This document shows positions 21,843 to 31,619 of a stretch of DNA of 36,009 nucleotides, one piece after another. The translations under genes and the position numbers were made by a program. The stretch is from assembly GCA_028720145.1 (NCBI GenBank), contig JAQYLJ010000011.1:1-36009 (forward strand), read 5' to 3'. The DNA is from Clostridia bacterium. GTDB taxonomy: Bacteria; Bacillota; Clostridia; Oscillospirales; CAG-272. The notes under the pieces are model-generated. The model was not told the DNA's origin, did no database searches, and saw nothing but the letters and a program-made list of their open reading frames with translations. How positions within the stretch are numbered: the first letter of the stretch is position 1; each line of letters starts with the position of its first letter.

Positions 21843-23330
21843 ATGAACTACACAAGCACCCGTTCTCCCGCCAACGATCCCATCTCCGCACAGGAGGCCA
21901 TCAAACGTGGCATCGCCCCCGACGGGGGTCTCTATATGCCCATGCAAATCCCTGTCCTGACGCTCGCGGAAATCGATGTCCTGTGCACCAAGAGTTATGC
22001 GGCACGGGCGGCCTATCTGCTCGGAAAATTCCTCACGGACTATCCGACAGAGGACCTGCTCACCGAATGCGGACAAGTCTATTCCTCCGCGCGGTTCCCC
22101 GGCGGGGCGGCTCCCGTCGTGCGGGTGGACGATACCCTGCACTTCCTCGAACTGTGGCACGGACCAACGGCGGCGTTCAAGGACATGGCGCTCCAAATTA
22201 TGCCCCGCCTGCTCTCGGGTGCCCTGCGGCAAACGGGGGAGGAACGCACCGCCCTCATTCTGGTCGCGACTTCCGGCGACACGGGGAAAGCCGCGCTCGA
22301 AGGGTTCAAAGATGTCAAGCAGACCAAAATACAGGTCTTCTATCCGGTAGACGGTGTTTCTCCGGTACAGAAACTGCAAATGGCGACGCAGACGGGCGAC
22401 AATGTCTCGGTCATGGCGCTCCGAGGCAATTTCGACGACGCGCAGAGCGGGGTCAAGAACATATTCGGTGATGATGCGATTCGGGAGGAACTCGCCGCAC
22501 ACGGGGTCTTCCTGTCGAGTGCGAACTCCATCAACTGGGGACGGCTGGTCCCGCAGATCGTGTACTATGTCTCGGCGTACTGCGACATGGTGAAAAACGG
22601 GTCTATCGGCGCGGGCGAGCAAATTGATGTCTGCGTCCCGACCGGTAACTTCGGCAACATTTTCGCCGCCTATCTCGCGAAGACCATGGGACTGCCTATC
22701 GGGCGCCTCATCTGCGCGTCCAACACCAACAATGTCCTGACCGACTTCCTCTCGACCGGGGTCTATGACCGCAACCGCGCATTCCACACCACCATGTCCC
22801 CGTCGATGGACATTCTGATTTCCTCCAACCTGGAGCGTCTGCTCTTCCTGCTCTTCGGGCATGAGCGCACCGCCGCCTGCATGAATGCGCTCAAAAAGAT
22901 GGGGTGCTATGCCCTGTCGCGGGACGAGCTGTCCATCATCCAAAAGACATTCGTCGGATACTTCACCGACGAGGAGAATACCGCGCGGATCATCCGCGAG
23001 ACTTGGGAAAAATACGGCTACTTAATCGACCCGCATACCGCGGTCGCGGTGGGTGCCGCCGAACAATATGAAAAAGACCGTGGCACGAAGAGGAAACTCC
23101 TCGTCGTCTCCACGGCCTCCCCCTACAAGTTCGCGTCCGATGTCTACGCTTCACTCTACGGGGAAACCCCGAAGGACCCGCTCACGGCGGGAGAGCGCCT
23201 TTCCGAAAAGACCGGCACGGAAATCCCCGCTCCGCTCGCGGACATCGCGAAACGCACGGTGCGCTTCACGCAGGAGACAGATGCCGCACACATGGCGGAG
23301 GAAGTCCTCCGCTTTGCGACGGGCGACTGA
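21843..23330 (+). CDS. thrC: Threonine synthase
   Basis: 495 residues, the long threonine synthase form. Converts O-phosphohomoserine to threonine with pyridoxal phosphate. The PLP lysine is Lys113 in GPTAAFKDMALQ. ATSGDTGKAALEGF is the phosphate-binding loop, VPTGNFGNIFAAY and SANSINWGRLVPQIVYY are family-specific segments. AAAGGAA lies seven bases before ATG 21843. Last gene of the apgM run; no terminator precedes the convergent DUF1540 gene. Two GTGACCGA direct repeats lie upstream at 21799 and 21814. Confidence 0.97.
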   Translation: MNYTSTRSPANDPISAQEAIKRGIAPDGGLYMPMQIPVLTLAEIDVLCTKSYAARAAYLLGKFLTDYPTEDLLTECGQVYSSARFPGGAAPVVRVDDTLHFLELWHGPTAAFKDMALQIMPRLLSGALRQTGEERTALILVATSGDTGKAALEGFKDVKQTKIQVFYPVDGVSPVQKLQMATQTGDNVSVMALRGNFDDAQSGVKNIFGDDAIREELAAHGVFLSSANSINWGRLVPQIVYYVSAYCDMVKNGSIGAGEQIDVCVPTGNFGNIFAAYLAKTMGLPIGRLICASNTNNVLTDFLSTGVYDRNRAFHTTMSPSMDILISSNLERLLFLLFGHERTAACMNALKKMGCYALSRDELSIIQKTFVGYFTDEENTARIIRETWEKYGYLIDPHTAVAVGAAEQYEKDRGTKRKLLVVSTASPYKFASDVYASLYGETPKDPLTAGERLSEKTGTEIPAPLADIAKRTVRFTQETDAAHMAEEVLRFATGD

Positions 23331-23331
23331 A

Positions 23332-23514
23332 TCAGCCCTCCGTCTTGGGACGGAAAGTGACGCAGAGCGTCTCGGCGGAAGTGCTCGCCGAGGTGGGTCC
23401 TACGGCGATTTCAGACGCGGTGCAAGCGTTCTGCTCGTGATGGTACACGCAGTTCTTGACATTACACACGATTCCTTTGATGTGCTTACAGGAGCATTTG
23501 CTTTCTTCGTTCAT
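23332..23514 (-). CDS. DUF1540 family small Cys-rich protein
   Basis: 60 residues from ATG 23514, preceded by GGAGG eight bases upstream. Family signature: IKGIVCNVKNCVYHHEQNAC followed by TASEIAVG and an end with ETLCVTF. Conserved cysteines (Cys in SKCSCKHI, VCN, NCVYH, NAC, TLC) suggest metal binding; function is not established. Its stop lies one base from the thrC stop on the opposite strand. Confidence 0.9.
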   Translation of the reverse strand: MNEESKCSCKHIKGIVCNVKNCVYHHEQNACTASEIAVGPTSASTSAETLCVTFRPKTEG

Positions 23515-23599
23515 GGAAATGGCCTCCAAATGAAAAACTAGGCTTTCGCCCATGACAGTATACCCGCGCGACACCTTTTTTACACAATACGGAGGCGAT

Positions 23600-24334
23600 A
23601 TGGCTGTCTATTTACTGGCAGACCCTCACCTGTCGACATCGGTCGAGACCGACAAATCCATGGAGGTCTTCGGCGCTCGCTGGGAGGGTTACACCGACCG
23701 GCTGAAACGGAATTGGGAACACCTCGTGGAGCCCGATGATACCGTCGTGCTCCCGGGAGACATCTCTTGGGCGCTGACCCTCACGGAGGCGAAAGAGGAT
23801 CTCACCTTTCTCGACCGCCTGCCGGGGAAGAAGATACTCATGAAGGGGAACCACGATTTTTGGTGGTCCTCGCTGCAAAAAATGACCGATTTCTGTCGGC
23901 AGAATGACCTCTCGACCCTCTCCTTTCTCTACCATGACGCGGTAGCGGTCGAAGATCTGATTCTCACGGGGACCCGCGGTTGGACCATGGGCGACACCGA
24001 CGCCGAAAACGCAGACGACAACCGCAAACTCATCGCGCGCGAATCCATCCGACTCGAAATGGCACTCGACGCGGCAAAAAAACTGAAAGAGACCCACCCC
24101 GCGTCCGAGACTGTCGCGCTGTTCCACTATCCTCCGGTCTGGGGCGGTGTCCCCTGTCCCGCTTTCACCGAACAGCTCGAAGCGGCGGGCATCAAACGCT
24201 GTTATTTCGGGCATATCCACGGACTGGGAATCCCCTATCGGTTCACGCATGGGGGCATCACCTATACCCTCGTCGCGGCGGACGCGCTCGGGTTCACGCC
24301 CTATTTGATCTCCCCGAAAACCGACGCGCAATAA
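23600..24334 (+). CDS. Metallophosphoesterase (calcineurin-like)
   Basis: 244 residues. Calcineurin-type phosphoesterase with two metals. Motifs in order: ADPHLS (Asp8, His10), LPGDISWA (Asp54), KGNHDFWW (Asn84, His85), FHYPPV (His near 176) and GHIHGLG (near 206-210). The family includes diverse nucleases, nucleotide and protein phosphatases; this subgroup (YkuE/CpdA-unlike) is common in Clostridia and its substrate is unknown. ATG 23600 has GGAGG four bases upstream. Diverges from DUF1540; precedes tig by about 145 bp. Confidence 0.9.
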   Translation: MAVYLLADPHLSTSVETDKSMEVFGARWEGYTDRLKRNWEHLVEPDDTVVLPGDISWALTLTEAKEDLTFLDRLPGKKILMKGNHDFWWSSLQKMTDFCRQNDLSTLSFLYHDAVAVEDLILTGTRGWTMGDTDAENADDNRKLIARESIRLEMALDAAKKLKETHPASETVALFHYPPVWGGVPCPAFTEQLEAAGIKRCYFGHIHGLGIPYRFTHGGITYTLVAADALGFTPYLISPKTDAQ

Positions 24335-24396
24335 CCGGAGTCGCACCTCTTTCATTCCGTCAAATCAAACATTCCGCGGAAATGAGGAAAAAATAC

Positions 24397-24430
24397 TTGA
24401 CTTATCTACTTTTATTTATTAAAATAGATA
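24397..24430 (+). promoter_or_regulatory. Promoter of tig with overlapping inverted repeat
   Basis: -35 TTGACT (24397-24402) and -10 TAAAAT (24420-24425), 17-base spacer. TATCTA+TTTTA (24403-24414, one base bulge) pairs with TAAAA+TAGATA (24420-24430). The repeat spans the spacer and the -10, suggesting an operator. Confidence 0.65.
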
Positions 24431-24478
24431 GGCTATGCTAAAATGAACATTACAAACCATGCGGAGGTATCAAAACCT

Positions 24479-25792
24479 ATGAGTCTCGTCAAAAAGGAAC
24501 TGACCGAGAAAAACCAGTACGAAATCGAATTTCAAGTCGATGCGGCGACATTTGAAGCGGCGGTAGACCGCGCTTACAAGAAGAATGTCAAGAAGATCAG
24601 AATCGACGGTTTCCGTCCCGGAAAAGCGCCCCGTCATATCATCGAGCGCGTTTACGGCAAAGAGGTCTTCTACAACGATGCGATTGACGATGTTCTCCCC
24701 GGCGCCTATGAGGCGGCTGTGAAAGAAGCGGAACTCGCTCCTGTCGGTCAGCCCGAAATCGAGATTGTCACCATCGAAAACGGCGTGACTTTCAAGGCGA
24801 AGGTCGGGGTGAAGCCCGTCCTCACGCTCGACGGATACCTCGGACTGAAAGCCGAGAGAAAAGTGAAACGCGTCCTCAAAAAGGATATCGACGAAGAGCT
24901 CGAACGCGTACAGAAGCGCAACGCGCGCACCATCGAAGTGACCGACCGTGCGGCAGTCGACGGGGATACCGTCAACATTGACTACGCGGGGAGCGTGGAC
25001 GGCGTCGCATTTGAAGGCGGCACCGCCAAAGGACAGAGCCTGAAACTCGGCAGCGGGTCGTTTATCCCCGGGTTCGAGGAACAGATCGTCGGCAAGACCA
25101 TCGGCGAAGAGTTCGATGTGAATGTCACCTTCCCGACCGAATACCATGCCGAAGACCTCGCGGGCAAAGCCGCTGTGTTCGCCTGCAAACTGAACGGCAT
25201 CTCGGTCGAAGAACTGCCTGCTCTCGACGACGAGTTCGCGAAAGATGTCTCCGAGTTCGACACCCTCGAAGCATACAAAGCGGACATTAAGACGAAACTG
25301 CAGGATAAGAACGCAAAAGACGCCGACAGCGAAGTCTACAACAAACTCTGTGAGGCACTCATTGCGCTCGTCCCCTCGGACGAAATCCCCGAGGCGATGT
25401 TTGTGGCGGAGACCGAGAATCTCCTCCGCGACCAGGACAATCAGCTCAGAATGAACGGTCTCGATCTCAAGACCTTCTTCCAGTACACCGGCATGACCCT
25501 CGACGGTCTGCGCGAACAGCTCCGTCCCCGCGCCGAGAAACAGGTCAAACTGCGTCTCGCGCTCGAGACCATCGCCCGTCAAGAGAAACTCACCGTGACG
25601 GAAGATGCAATCGAAGGTGAATATACCCGCATCTCGGAGCAATATAATATGCCCGTCGATCAGGTCAAGACCATGGTGGCGCGCGAAGAAATCGAGGCGG
25701 ATATGCTTACCGCCGCAGCGATGGACCTCGTAAAAGAGAAAGCCGTCACCAAGGCCCCCGCCAAAGCCAAAGCGGAGAGCGAAGAACAGTAA
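24479..25792 (+). CDS. tig: Trigger factor
   Basis: 437 residues, normal length. Ribosome-bound chaperone and peptidyl-prolyl isomerase meeting nascent chains. N-terminal ribosome-binding signature IDGFRPGKAPRHIIE; the FKBP-type domain follows (about 150-245; GDTVNIDYAGSVDGVAFEGG, GSGSFIPGFEEQIVG); C-terminal helical chaperone arms to an Ala/Lys/Glu-rich tail. ATG 24479 has CGGAGG about 11 bases upstream; a start at 24443 is possible but lacks a site. Runs with clpP and clpX, the standard tig-clpP-clpX order. Confidence 0.97.
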   Translation: MSLVKKELTEKNQYEIEFQVDAATFEAAVDRAYKKNVKKIRIDGFRPGKAPRHIIERVYGKEVFYNDAIDDVLPGAYEAAVKEAELAPVGQPEIEIVTIENGVTFKAKVGVKPVLTLDGYLGLKAERKVKRVLKKDIDEELERVQKRNARTIEVTDRAAVDGDTVNIDYAGSVDGVAFEGGTAKGQSLKLGSGSFIPGFEEQIVGKTIGEEFDVNVTFPTEYHAEDLAGKAAVFACKLNGISVEELPALDDEFAKDVSEFDTLEAYKADIKTKLQDKNAKDADSEVYNKLCEALIALVPSDEIPEAMFVAETENLLRDQDNQLRMNGLDLKTFFQYTGMTLDGLREQLRPRAEKQVKLRLALETIARQEKLTVTEDAIEGEYTRISEQYNMPVDQVKTMVAREEIEADMLTAAAMDLVKEKAVTKAPAKAKAESEEQ

Positions 25793-25841
25793 TTCTCCCC
25801 TCCCCATCCACTCGTAAATCACCTATCAGGAGGTAATAATT

Positions 25842-26426
25842 ATGGCACTCGTCCCAATGGTCATCGAACAAACCAACCGCGGGGAACGCTCGTATGACAT
25901 TTATTCCCGCCTACTCAATGACCGCATTGTATTTCTCTCCGACGAAGTCAACGATGTCACCGCATCTCTCGTGGTCGCGCAAATGCTCTATCTTGAAGCG
26001 CAGGATCCCGACAAGGATATCAACTTCTACATCAACAGCCCCGGCGGTTCCATCTCCGCGGGCATGGCGATTTACGACACGATGAACTTCATCAAATGCG
26101 ATGTCTCGACCATCTGCCTCGGCATGGCGGCGAGCATGGGTGCGTTCCTTCTCTCCTCCGGCACCAAAGGCAAGCGGCTCGCGCTCCCGAACAGCGAGAT
26201 CATGATTCATCAGCCGCTCGGCGGTGCACAGGGTCAGGCGACCGATATCAAGATTCACGCCGAGCACATTGTGCGGATTCGTGAACGGATGAACCGCATC
26301 CTCGCGTCTCAGACCGGAAAGACCTATGAGGAAGTCTGCCGGGATACCGAACGCGACAACTTCTTAACCGCACAGGAAGCGATGGCATACGGGCTCGTCG
26401 ACAAGGTCGTAGAACGCCGCGCATAA
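25842..26426 (+). CDS. clpP: ATP-dependent Clp protease proteolytic subunit
   Basis: 194 residues. Forms the 14-mer serine protease chamber fed by ClpX. Catalytic triad visible as Ser98 (GMAASMGAF), His123 (MIHQPLGG) and Asp172 (ERDNFL). [17 protein letters not shown] is the oxyanion/strand region. AGGAGGTAA lies before the ATG. Starts 49 bp after tig. Confidence 0.98.
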   Translation: MALVPMVIEQTNRGERSYDIYSRLLNDRIVFLSDEVNDVTASLVVAQMLYLEAQDPDKDINFYINSPGGSISAGMAIYDTMNFIKCDVSTICLGMAASMGAFLLSSGTKGKRLALPNSEIMIHQPLGGAQGQATDIKIHAEHIVRIRERMNRILASQTGKTYEEVCRDTERDNFLTAQEAMAYGLVDKVVERRA

Positions 26427-26443
26427 TCGTTTGGGGCATTCGG

Positions 26444-26477
26444 ACGCGAAAACCGAGAGGATTCCTGTTTTTTGCGT
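26444..26477 (+). promoter_or_regulatory. Possible hairpin between clpP and clpX
   Basis: ACGCGAAAAC (26444-26453) can pair with GTTTTTTGCGT (26467-26477) with one extra T. It could reduce read-through into clpX. Weak A-T pairs make this tentative. Confidence 0.3.
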
Positions 26478-26516
26478 TCGACTGCTCCTTTTTTATCACA
26501 AGAAAGGATCGACTCC

Positions 26517-27833
26517 ATGCCGAACTTCGGAAAAAGCGGCAATCTCCGCCGCTGTGCATTTTGCGGCAAGACCGAAAATCAGGTCTACTGCCTCATCCCC
26601 TCCCCCACCGGGGTTTATATCTGCGACGAGTGCGTAGATGCCTGTGAGGAACTGCTCAACCAAAGCGAACGCGAGAACGCGGGCGACACTGCGCCTCTGA
26701 CCGCCGACACTCTCCCGAAGCCCGCCGAAATCAAGGCGATGCTCGACGAGCGGGTCATCGGGCAGGACGCCGCCAAGCGTGTCCTCTCGGTCGCGGTCTA
26801 TAATCACTACAAACGCATCCTCTCGCTCGACGAGCGCGAAGCGCGGAAAAAAGCGCGGGCGCGCGGTGCCGAGGGGCTCCCGCCCGAAGAGGATGTCGAA
26901 CTCCAAAAGTCCAATGTCCTCCTGCTCGGTCCGACAGGCGTCGGGAAAACCTATCTCGCGCAGACCCTCGCCCGCTCGTTCCGCGTCCCGTTCGCGATTG
27001 CCGACGCGACGACCTTGACCGAAGCCGGCTATGTCGGCGAAGATGTGGAGAATATTCTCCTGCGTCTGATTCAGGCGGCGGACTATGACATTGAGCGCGC
27101 GGAGCGCGGGATTATCTATATCGACGAAATCGACAAGATTTCGAGAAGAAGCGAAAACCGCTCGATTACGAGAGATGTCTCGGGCGAAGGTGTCCAGCAA
27201 GCCCTGCTCAAAATCATCGAGGGCACGGTCGCGAATGTCCCGCCGCAGGGCGGGCGCAAGCACCCGAACCAAGAGTTCATCCAAATCCATACCGAGAATA
27301 TTCTCTTCATCTGCGGCGGCGCGTTCGACGGTCTCGAGCAGTTGATCGAACAACGCAGAGGACAGAAGACCATCGGATTCCTCGGAGAGGTCAAAACCAA
27401 AGCCGAGAAGCTGACCCACGGTTCCTTCTCGGATGTCACCGCACATGACATTGTCAAGTACGGACTCATCCCCGAACTCGTCGGACGTCTGCCCGTCATC
27501 ACGACCCTCGAAAACCTCGATGAGGACGCGCTCGTCCGTATCCTCCGCGAGCCCAAGAACGCCCTCTACCGTCAGTATCAGAAACTCTTCGAGATGGAGG
27601 GGGTCGAACTGGTGTTCGAGGAAGAGGCGTTCCGCGCTGTGGCGCACCTCGCCATCGAACGGGAGACGGGAGCGCGCGGTCTGCGCTCCATCATGGAGTC
27701 CATCATGCTGGCACCCATGTATGATATCCCGTCCCGCAAAGATGTGAAAAAGGTCACCGTCACCGCCGACTATGTCCGCGGACAGGGAGACCTCATCATC
27801 GAGACAAAAAAAGAGGAAACGGCGGCAAAGTAA
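26517..27833 (+). CDS. clpX: ATP-dependent Clp protease ATP-binding subunit ClpX
   Basis: 438 residues. Unfoldase that recognises and threads substrates into ClpP. N-terminal zinc-binding domain with Cys13, Cys16, Cys36 and Cys39. AAA+ module: Walker A GPTGVGKT (138-145), pore loop [11 protein letters not shown], Walker [12 protein letters not shown], and the RKH loop ([10 protein letters not shown]). Sensor 2 arginine region [13 protein letters not shown] near the C-terminus. ATG 26517 has AAAGGA upstream; the earlier in-frame start at 26472 lacks a site. Terminates before the hairpin at 27865. Confidence 0.98.
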   Translation: MPNFGKSGNLRRCAFCGKTENQVYCLIPSPTGVYICDECVDACEELLNQSERENAGDTAPLTADTLPKPAEIKAMLDERVIGQDAAKRVLSVAVYNHYKRILSLDEREARKKARARGAEGLPPEEDVELQKSNVLLLGPTGVGKTYLAQTLARSFRVPFAIADATTLTEAGYVGEDVENILLRLIQAADYDIERAERGIIYIDEIDKISRRSENRSITRDVSGEGVQQALLKIIEGTVANVPPQGGRKHPNQEFIQIHTENILFICGGAFDGLEQLIEQRRGQKTIGFLGEVKTKAEKLTHGSFSDVTAHDIVKYGLIPELVGRLPVITTLENLDEDALVRILREPKNALYRQYQKLFEMEGVELVFEEEAFRAVAHLAIERETGARGLRSIMESIMLAPMYDIPSRKDVKKVTVTADYVRGQGDLIIETKKEETAAK

Positions 27834-27864
27834 CCGCTGTTTCCAAAACACAAAACCAAATACA

Positions 27865-27907
27865 AAACCGGTAAAGCACTTCTCTTTCGAGACGACTTTA
27901 CCGGTTT
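27865..27907. terminator. Terminator hairpin between convergent clpX and AraC genes
   Basis: AAACCGGTAAAG (27865-27876) pairs perfectly with CTTTACCGGTTT (27896-27907). The 19-base loop has a small TCTC/GAGA pair. T-rich flank on the right, A-rich on the left. Confidence 0.75.
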
Positions 27908-27927
27908 ATTTCATATTGATCGGTTTG

Positions 27928-28758
27928 TCAGCGGTGCGCTCCCCTACGGAAGGCGAGCGGAGTCAGACCCAAAACCGCACGGAACATTTTACTGAAATAG
28001 TTTCCGCTTGCAAAGCCGATATCGGCAGCAATATCGGACACGGGCAGGTCGGTCTCGCTGAGGAGCATCATCCCGCGATTGATCCGTACCGAGTTCACAT
28101 AATCGACCGTGGTCTTCCCGATGCTGTCGCGGAACAGTTTGGTGTAGTAATCGGGCGTGACCTGCAAATAGGCGGCGAGATCGGGGACGGTGATGCGCTC
28201 CCGAAAATGCGAATCGATATAGGTCAAACTGTCGCGGAGACGCAGGACATTGTGATAGACCATCCTGTCGTTCTCGCGGGTGGCACCATAAGAGGAAATG
28301 AGCTGCGCCATCATGAGATAGAGCCGCCCCCGAATCCGCAGGCAGTAGCAGAGGTCGCGGGTCAGGTATTCCTCATAGCAGGTCTCAAACGCGTCTTTGA
28401 GACAGTGATACAGCGGCGCGCCCGATGAATAGAGATTCTCGCGCGTCCGCGACTGCACGAGGAACATATAGAAGAGATCGCGGTCGATCGCCTCGGGCAA
28501 ATCCTCGAAGAACGAAATGCTGAACCAAATGCTCTCGACGGCGGCATCCCCGCCCTGTGCCGAGACCGTCCGCACCATATCGGGGGCGAGGAAAAAGATA
28601 TCTCCCGTCCCTGCACGGAAGTCGCACATCGCGGTCTTGACCGTGACGCTGCCGCGGCGGACATACAGCATTTCGAGACACCCGACATGGCGCTCCGCAG
28701 GGAGCAGCATCCCGCCGCCGCTCTTTCCCGTCGCCCCAAATACGAAAGAATGTTCCAT
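27928..28758 (-). CDS. AraC family transcriptional regulator
   Basis: 276 residues. N-terminal half (about 1-150) is a cupin-like sensing domain (AERHVGCLEMLYVRRGSVTV, GDIFFLAPDMV). C-terminal 100 residues contain the two helix-turn-helix units: ITVPDLAAYLQVTPDYYTKLFR and LPVSDIAADIGFASGNYFSKMFR. AraC proteins usually answer a sugar or other small molecule. ATG 28758 has GGAGGG five bases upstream. Downstream of a P-type ATPase gene on the same strand but with its own promoter; the ligand is unknown. Confidence 0.92.
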   Translation of the reverse strand: MEHSFVFGATGKSGGGMLLPAERHVGCLEMLYVRRGSVTVKTAMCDFRAGTGDIFFLAPDMVRTVSAQGGDAAVESIWFSISFFEDLPEAIDRDLFYMFLVQSRTRENLYSSGAPLYHCLKDAFETCYEEYLTRDLCYCLRIRGRLYLMMAQLISSYGATRENDRMVYHNVLRLRDSLTYIDSHFRERITVPDLAAYLQVTPDYYTKLFRDSIGKTTVDYVNSVRINRGMMLLSETDLPVSDIAADIGFASGNYFSKMFRAVLGLTPLAFRRGAHR

Positions 28759-28788
28759 CGCACCCTCCGATTTCGCTTTTGTGATAAT

Positions 28789-28817
28789 AGTTTAACACAG
28801 ATTCGCACAAAAGTAAA
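28789..28817 (-). promoter_or_regulatory. Promoter of the AraC regulator gene
   Basis: Minus strand -35 TTTACT (28817-28812) and -10 TAAACT (28794-28789), 17-base spacer. Confidence 0.6.
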
Positions 28818-28861
28818 GAAAATATCGGAAAAGTGCAAATTTCATTTTTTCTCGCGGCGCG

Positions 28862-31492
28862 TTAAGTACGACGCAGGCGATAGAACCCGCGACGGATGAA
28901 GTCCGCGGGAATGACCGTCAGGGACATGAGAATGACGAGGGCGAGGTCCCCTGCCCTGACAGGTGTGGTGCGAAAGACCTCCCCGCCGAAATAAATCATC
29001 ACCATCTGCACGCAGGAGATGAAGAACATGATGACAAGGAACGGTCGGTTCCGCCCGATGGCGGAAAACAGGTTCATCCGCTCGCTGCGGGCGCAGAAAC
29101 AGTTTGCCAGCCCGCAGAAAATAAAGAGTGCAAAGAACAAAGTGAGAAAATAGGTCTCGTTGTTTGCTCTCCCGAAATAGGACGCGAGCGACGGCGAGAG
29201 CAGAAACCATATGCACAGTATCAGCGTATACGCGCCCGTCAGGGAGATCTGATGCACCATCGCCCCCGAGAGAATCTTCTCCTCGCGTTTTTTCGGGCGT
29301 TCCCGCATATAGACGGCGAGCGGCGGCTCTCCCGCGAAGGCAAGCCCGCCGAGGGTGTCCATGATGATATTCACCCACAGCATTTGGATAATGGTAACCG
29401 GGCTCTCAATCCCGATAAACTGCCCGAGGAGCGAAACGCCGACCGCGCAGAAGTTCATCGTGAGTTGGAAAGTGATGAATTTGCGAATAGAGCGGAAAAT
29501 GGTTCGCCCATAGAGCACCGTGCGGGTAATCGACGCGATATTGTCATCCAGAATCACAATGTCTCCAGCTTCCCGCGCAATATCGGTGCCGCTCCCCATG
29601 GCGAAGCCGACATCCGCGAGTTTGAGGGAGGGCGCGTCATTGATGCCGTCCCCCGTCATCCCCGTCACGAGTCCGAGAGACTGCGCGGCGCGCACCAAGC
29701 GGGTCTTATCCCCCGGGAGTGCCCGATAGACCACCGCGAGATGCGGGAGCCGCTCGCACAGTTCCTCGTCCGAGAGCCGCGCGAGTTCGCCCCCGCCGAT
29801 GACATTCTTCTCGGTCGGGTCGCGGAGAATCCCCGCCTCGCGGGCGATCGCCACCGCGGTGTCTCTCCCGTCCCCCGTCACCATGACAACCCGCACCCCC
29901 GCGGTATGTAGGGTATCGACCGCCTCTTTCGCCTCGCGGCGGACATGGTCGCGCAGGACCACCGCGCCGAGCAGAGTCAGGGGCGGCAGGGTCTCCCCCT
30001 CCCACATGGTATCTGCGGTACAGAACAGAAGCAGACGCTCGCCTGCGCTGCTGTATTTGCGCGCGAGGTCGAGAAAGGATGCGCGTTTCTTTTCGGAAAA
30101 GGCGTGCGGATTCCCGTCTGCACCGACATAATTCCCCACATGGGGGAGAAGCAGGTCGGGTGCGCCTTTGACATAGATGCCCTCCGAGGTCGCGACAGCG
30201 GCGTATTTCCGTGCGCTGGTGAACGGCTGTTTCGCGCGGATTCTGACGGCGGGCGGTTCGCTCTCATAGAAAAAGTCGAGACAGGCGCGGTCGGTCGCGT
30301 TCCCGCCCACGCTCCCGCGCGGGGTCATCTCGCTGTCGGTATTCCGCACGGCGCAGAGGGTCAGCGCGTTTTTAAGCGCGGGGGCGGCGGAGAGCGCGCG
30401 GGGACTGCGGTAAAAGACCCCCTCCCCCGTGAGTACCCCCGCCACGCTCATGCGTCCCTCGGTGAGGGTCCCCGTCTTATCGGTAAAGAGAATGTTCAGA
30501 CTTCCCGCCGTCTCGATGCCGACCATCTTCCGCACCAAGACCTGATTTTTCAGCATCTTTTTCATGTTGGAGGAAAGCACCACGGTAATCATCATGGGCA
30601 ATCCCTCGGGCACCGCCACCACAATCACGGTAATCACGAGGGTGACCGTGTGCATGAGGGTCTCGAAGACAAACCGCCCGTTTGAGAATCGGGCGGCAAT
30701 CTCGCTCGTGACGAAGTCCGCGGAGAGGAAAAAGGCGTGAAAGAGATACGCGAGGGCGACAAGCCCCGCCATGACATACCCGATACGGCTGATTTGACGC
30801 GCAAGGTGTGAGAGACGGAGTTTGAGGGGGCTCTCGCGGGTCTCGGTTTGGAGTTCCGCCGCGAGGGAGCCGTAAAGGGTGTCCCCGCCGACCCTCGCCA
30901 CGCGGGCACACGCTTCCCCCGTGCAGACGAGACTCCCACGGAACACATACGTGGGCGATGAGAGGTCCGGGTTCGCCGCCCCGCCCGCCCTCTTCGTCAC
31001 TTCCACGCTCTCTCCGTTCAGCGCCGACTGATCGACCGTCATCTCCCCCGAGAGCACGCGGGCATCCGCCTGTACCATCTCCCCACCCGAGAGAAGCAGA
31101 AGGTCGCCGACCACGACTTCTTCCGCGGGAATCTCACAGGTGACACCGTCTCGCCGCACCCGACATTTCCCCGCGCCGCTCCCGTTTTTTAAGCGTTCAA
31201 ACGCCCGTTCGCTCCCCCACTCGGAGATCGTGGACACAAAAGTAGATAAAAATACCGCGAGCAGAATCCCTCCGGTCTCAATCCAGTTGACCTCGCGGAA
31301 AAGGACAATGACATTGACCGCGAGCGCAATTAGGAGCACCCGAATGATAGGGTCTCCGAAATTCCCGAGCAGTTGCCGAAAAAAACTCTTTCTCTTTTTG
31401 ACCTCGAGGGTATTCGCGCCGTGTTTTTTTCGGGAGGCGATCACCTCTTCTTCGGTCAGTCCCCGCGTGTCTCGCGTCACCGTCTCTTGCAC
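28862..31492 (-). CDS. P-type cation-transporting ATPase, calcium-type (P2)
   Basis: 876 residues. ATP-driven cation pump in the cytoplasmic membrane; the ion is probably Ca2+. Motifs: N-terminal cation ATPase region (GLTEEEVIASRKKHGANTL), actuator TVDQSALNGESVEV (TGES-like), membrane VAVPEGLP (P2-type PEGLP), the phosphorylated Asp in DKTGTLTEG, KGAPDLLL nucleotide-binding, and TGDGINDAPSLKLADVGFAMG hinge (split). C-terminal membrane helices about 700-870. GTG start at 31492, with AGGG eight bases upstream, the best of the options. Monocistronic; P2A/P2B sub-type and ion are inference. Confidence 0.93.
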   Translation of the reverse strand: MQETVTRDTRGLTEEEVIASRKKHGANTLEVKKRKSFFRQLLGNFGDPIIRVLLIALAVNVIVLFREVNWIETGGILLAVFLSTFVSTISEWGSERAFERLKNGSGAGKCRVRRDGVTCEIPAEEVVVGDLLLLSGGEMVQADARVLSGEMTVDQSALNGESVEVTKRAGGAANPDLSSPTYVFRGSLVCTGEACARVARVGGDTLYGSLAAELQTETRESPLKLRLSHLARQISRIGYVMAGLVALAYLFHAFFLSADFVTSEIAARFSNGRFVFETLMHTVTLVITVIVVAVPEGLPMMITVVLSSNMKKMLKNQVLVRKMVGIETAGSLNILFTDKTGTLTEGRMSVAGVLTGEGVFYRSPRALSAAPALKNALTLCAVRNTDSEMTPRGSVGGNATDRACLDFFYESEPPAVRIRAKQPFTSARKYAAVATSEGIYVKGAPDLLLPHVGNYVGADGNPHAFSEKKRASFLDLARKYSSAGERLLLFCTADTMWEGETLPPLTLLGAVVLRDHVRREAKEAVDTLHTAGVRVVMVTGDGRDTAVAIAREAGILRDPTEKNVIGGGELARLSDEELCERLPHLAVVYRALPGDKTRLVRAAQSLGLVTGMTGDGINDAPSLKLADVGFAMGSGTDIAREAGDIVILDDNIASITRTVLYGRTIFRSIRKFITFQLTMNFCAVGVSLLGQFIGIESPVTIIQMLWVNIIMDTLGGLAFAGEPPLAVYMRERPKKREEKILSGAMVHQISLTGAYTLILCIWFLLSPSLASYFGRANNETYFLTLFFALFIFCGLANCFCARSERMNLFSAIGRNRPFLVIMFFISCVQMVMIYFGGEVFRTTPVRAGDLALVILMSLTVIPADFIRRGFYRLRRT

Positions 31493-31581
31493 TTCAAACG
31501 CCCTACCCTTTACTTTTCATTGTTACAATATACGGGAGAGCCCACCGAAAAATACCTTGCTCCCCGCACGGGGCAAAAGAC

Positions 31582-31611
31582 AAAAAAACCGGCACGGAAT
31601 GTCCGTGCCGG
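31582..31611 (-). terminator. Rho-independent terminator after the 6S RNA
   Basis: CCGGCACGGA (31589-31598) pairs perfectly with TCCGTGCCGG (31602-31611), 3-base loop; seven T follow on the minus strand (31588-31582). Confidence 0.93.
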
Positions 31612-31619
31612 AAAACAAG

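Noticed and set aside
24470-25822. 450-residue minus-strand ORF opposite tig
   Set aside because: Mirror of the trigger factor gene in the antisense frame; no motifs.
26496-27851. 451-residue minus-strand ORF opposite clpX
   Set aside because: Antisense shadow of clpX.
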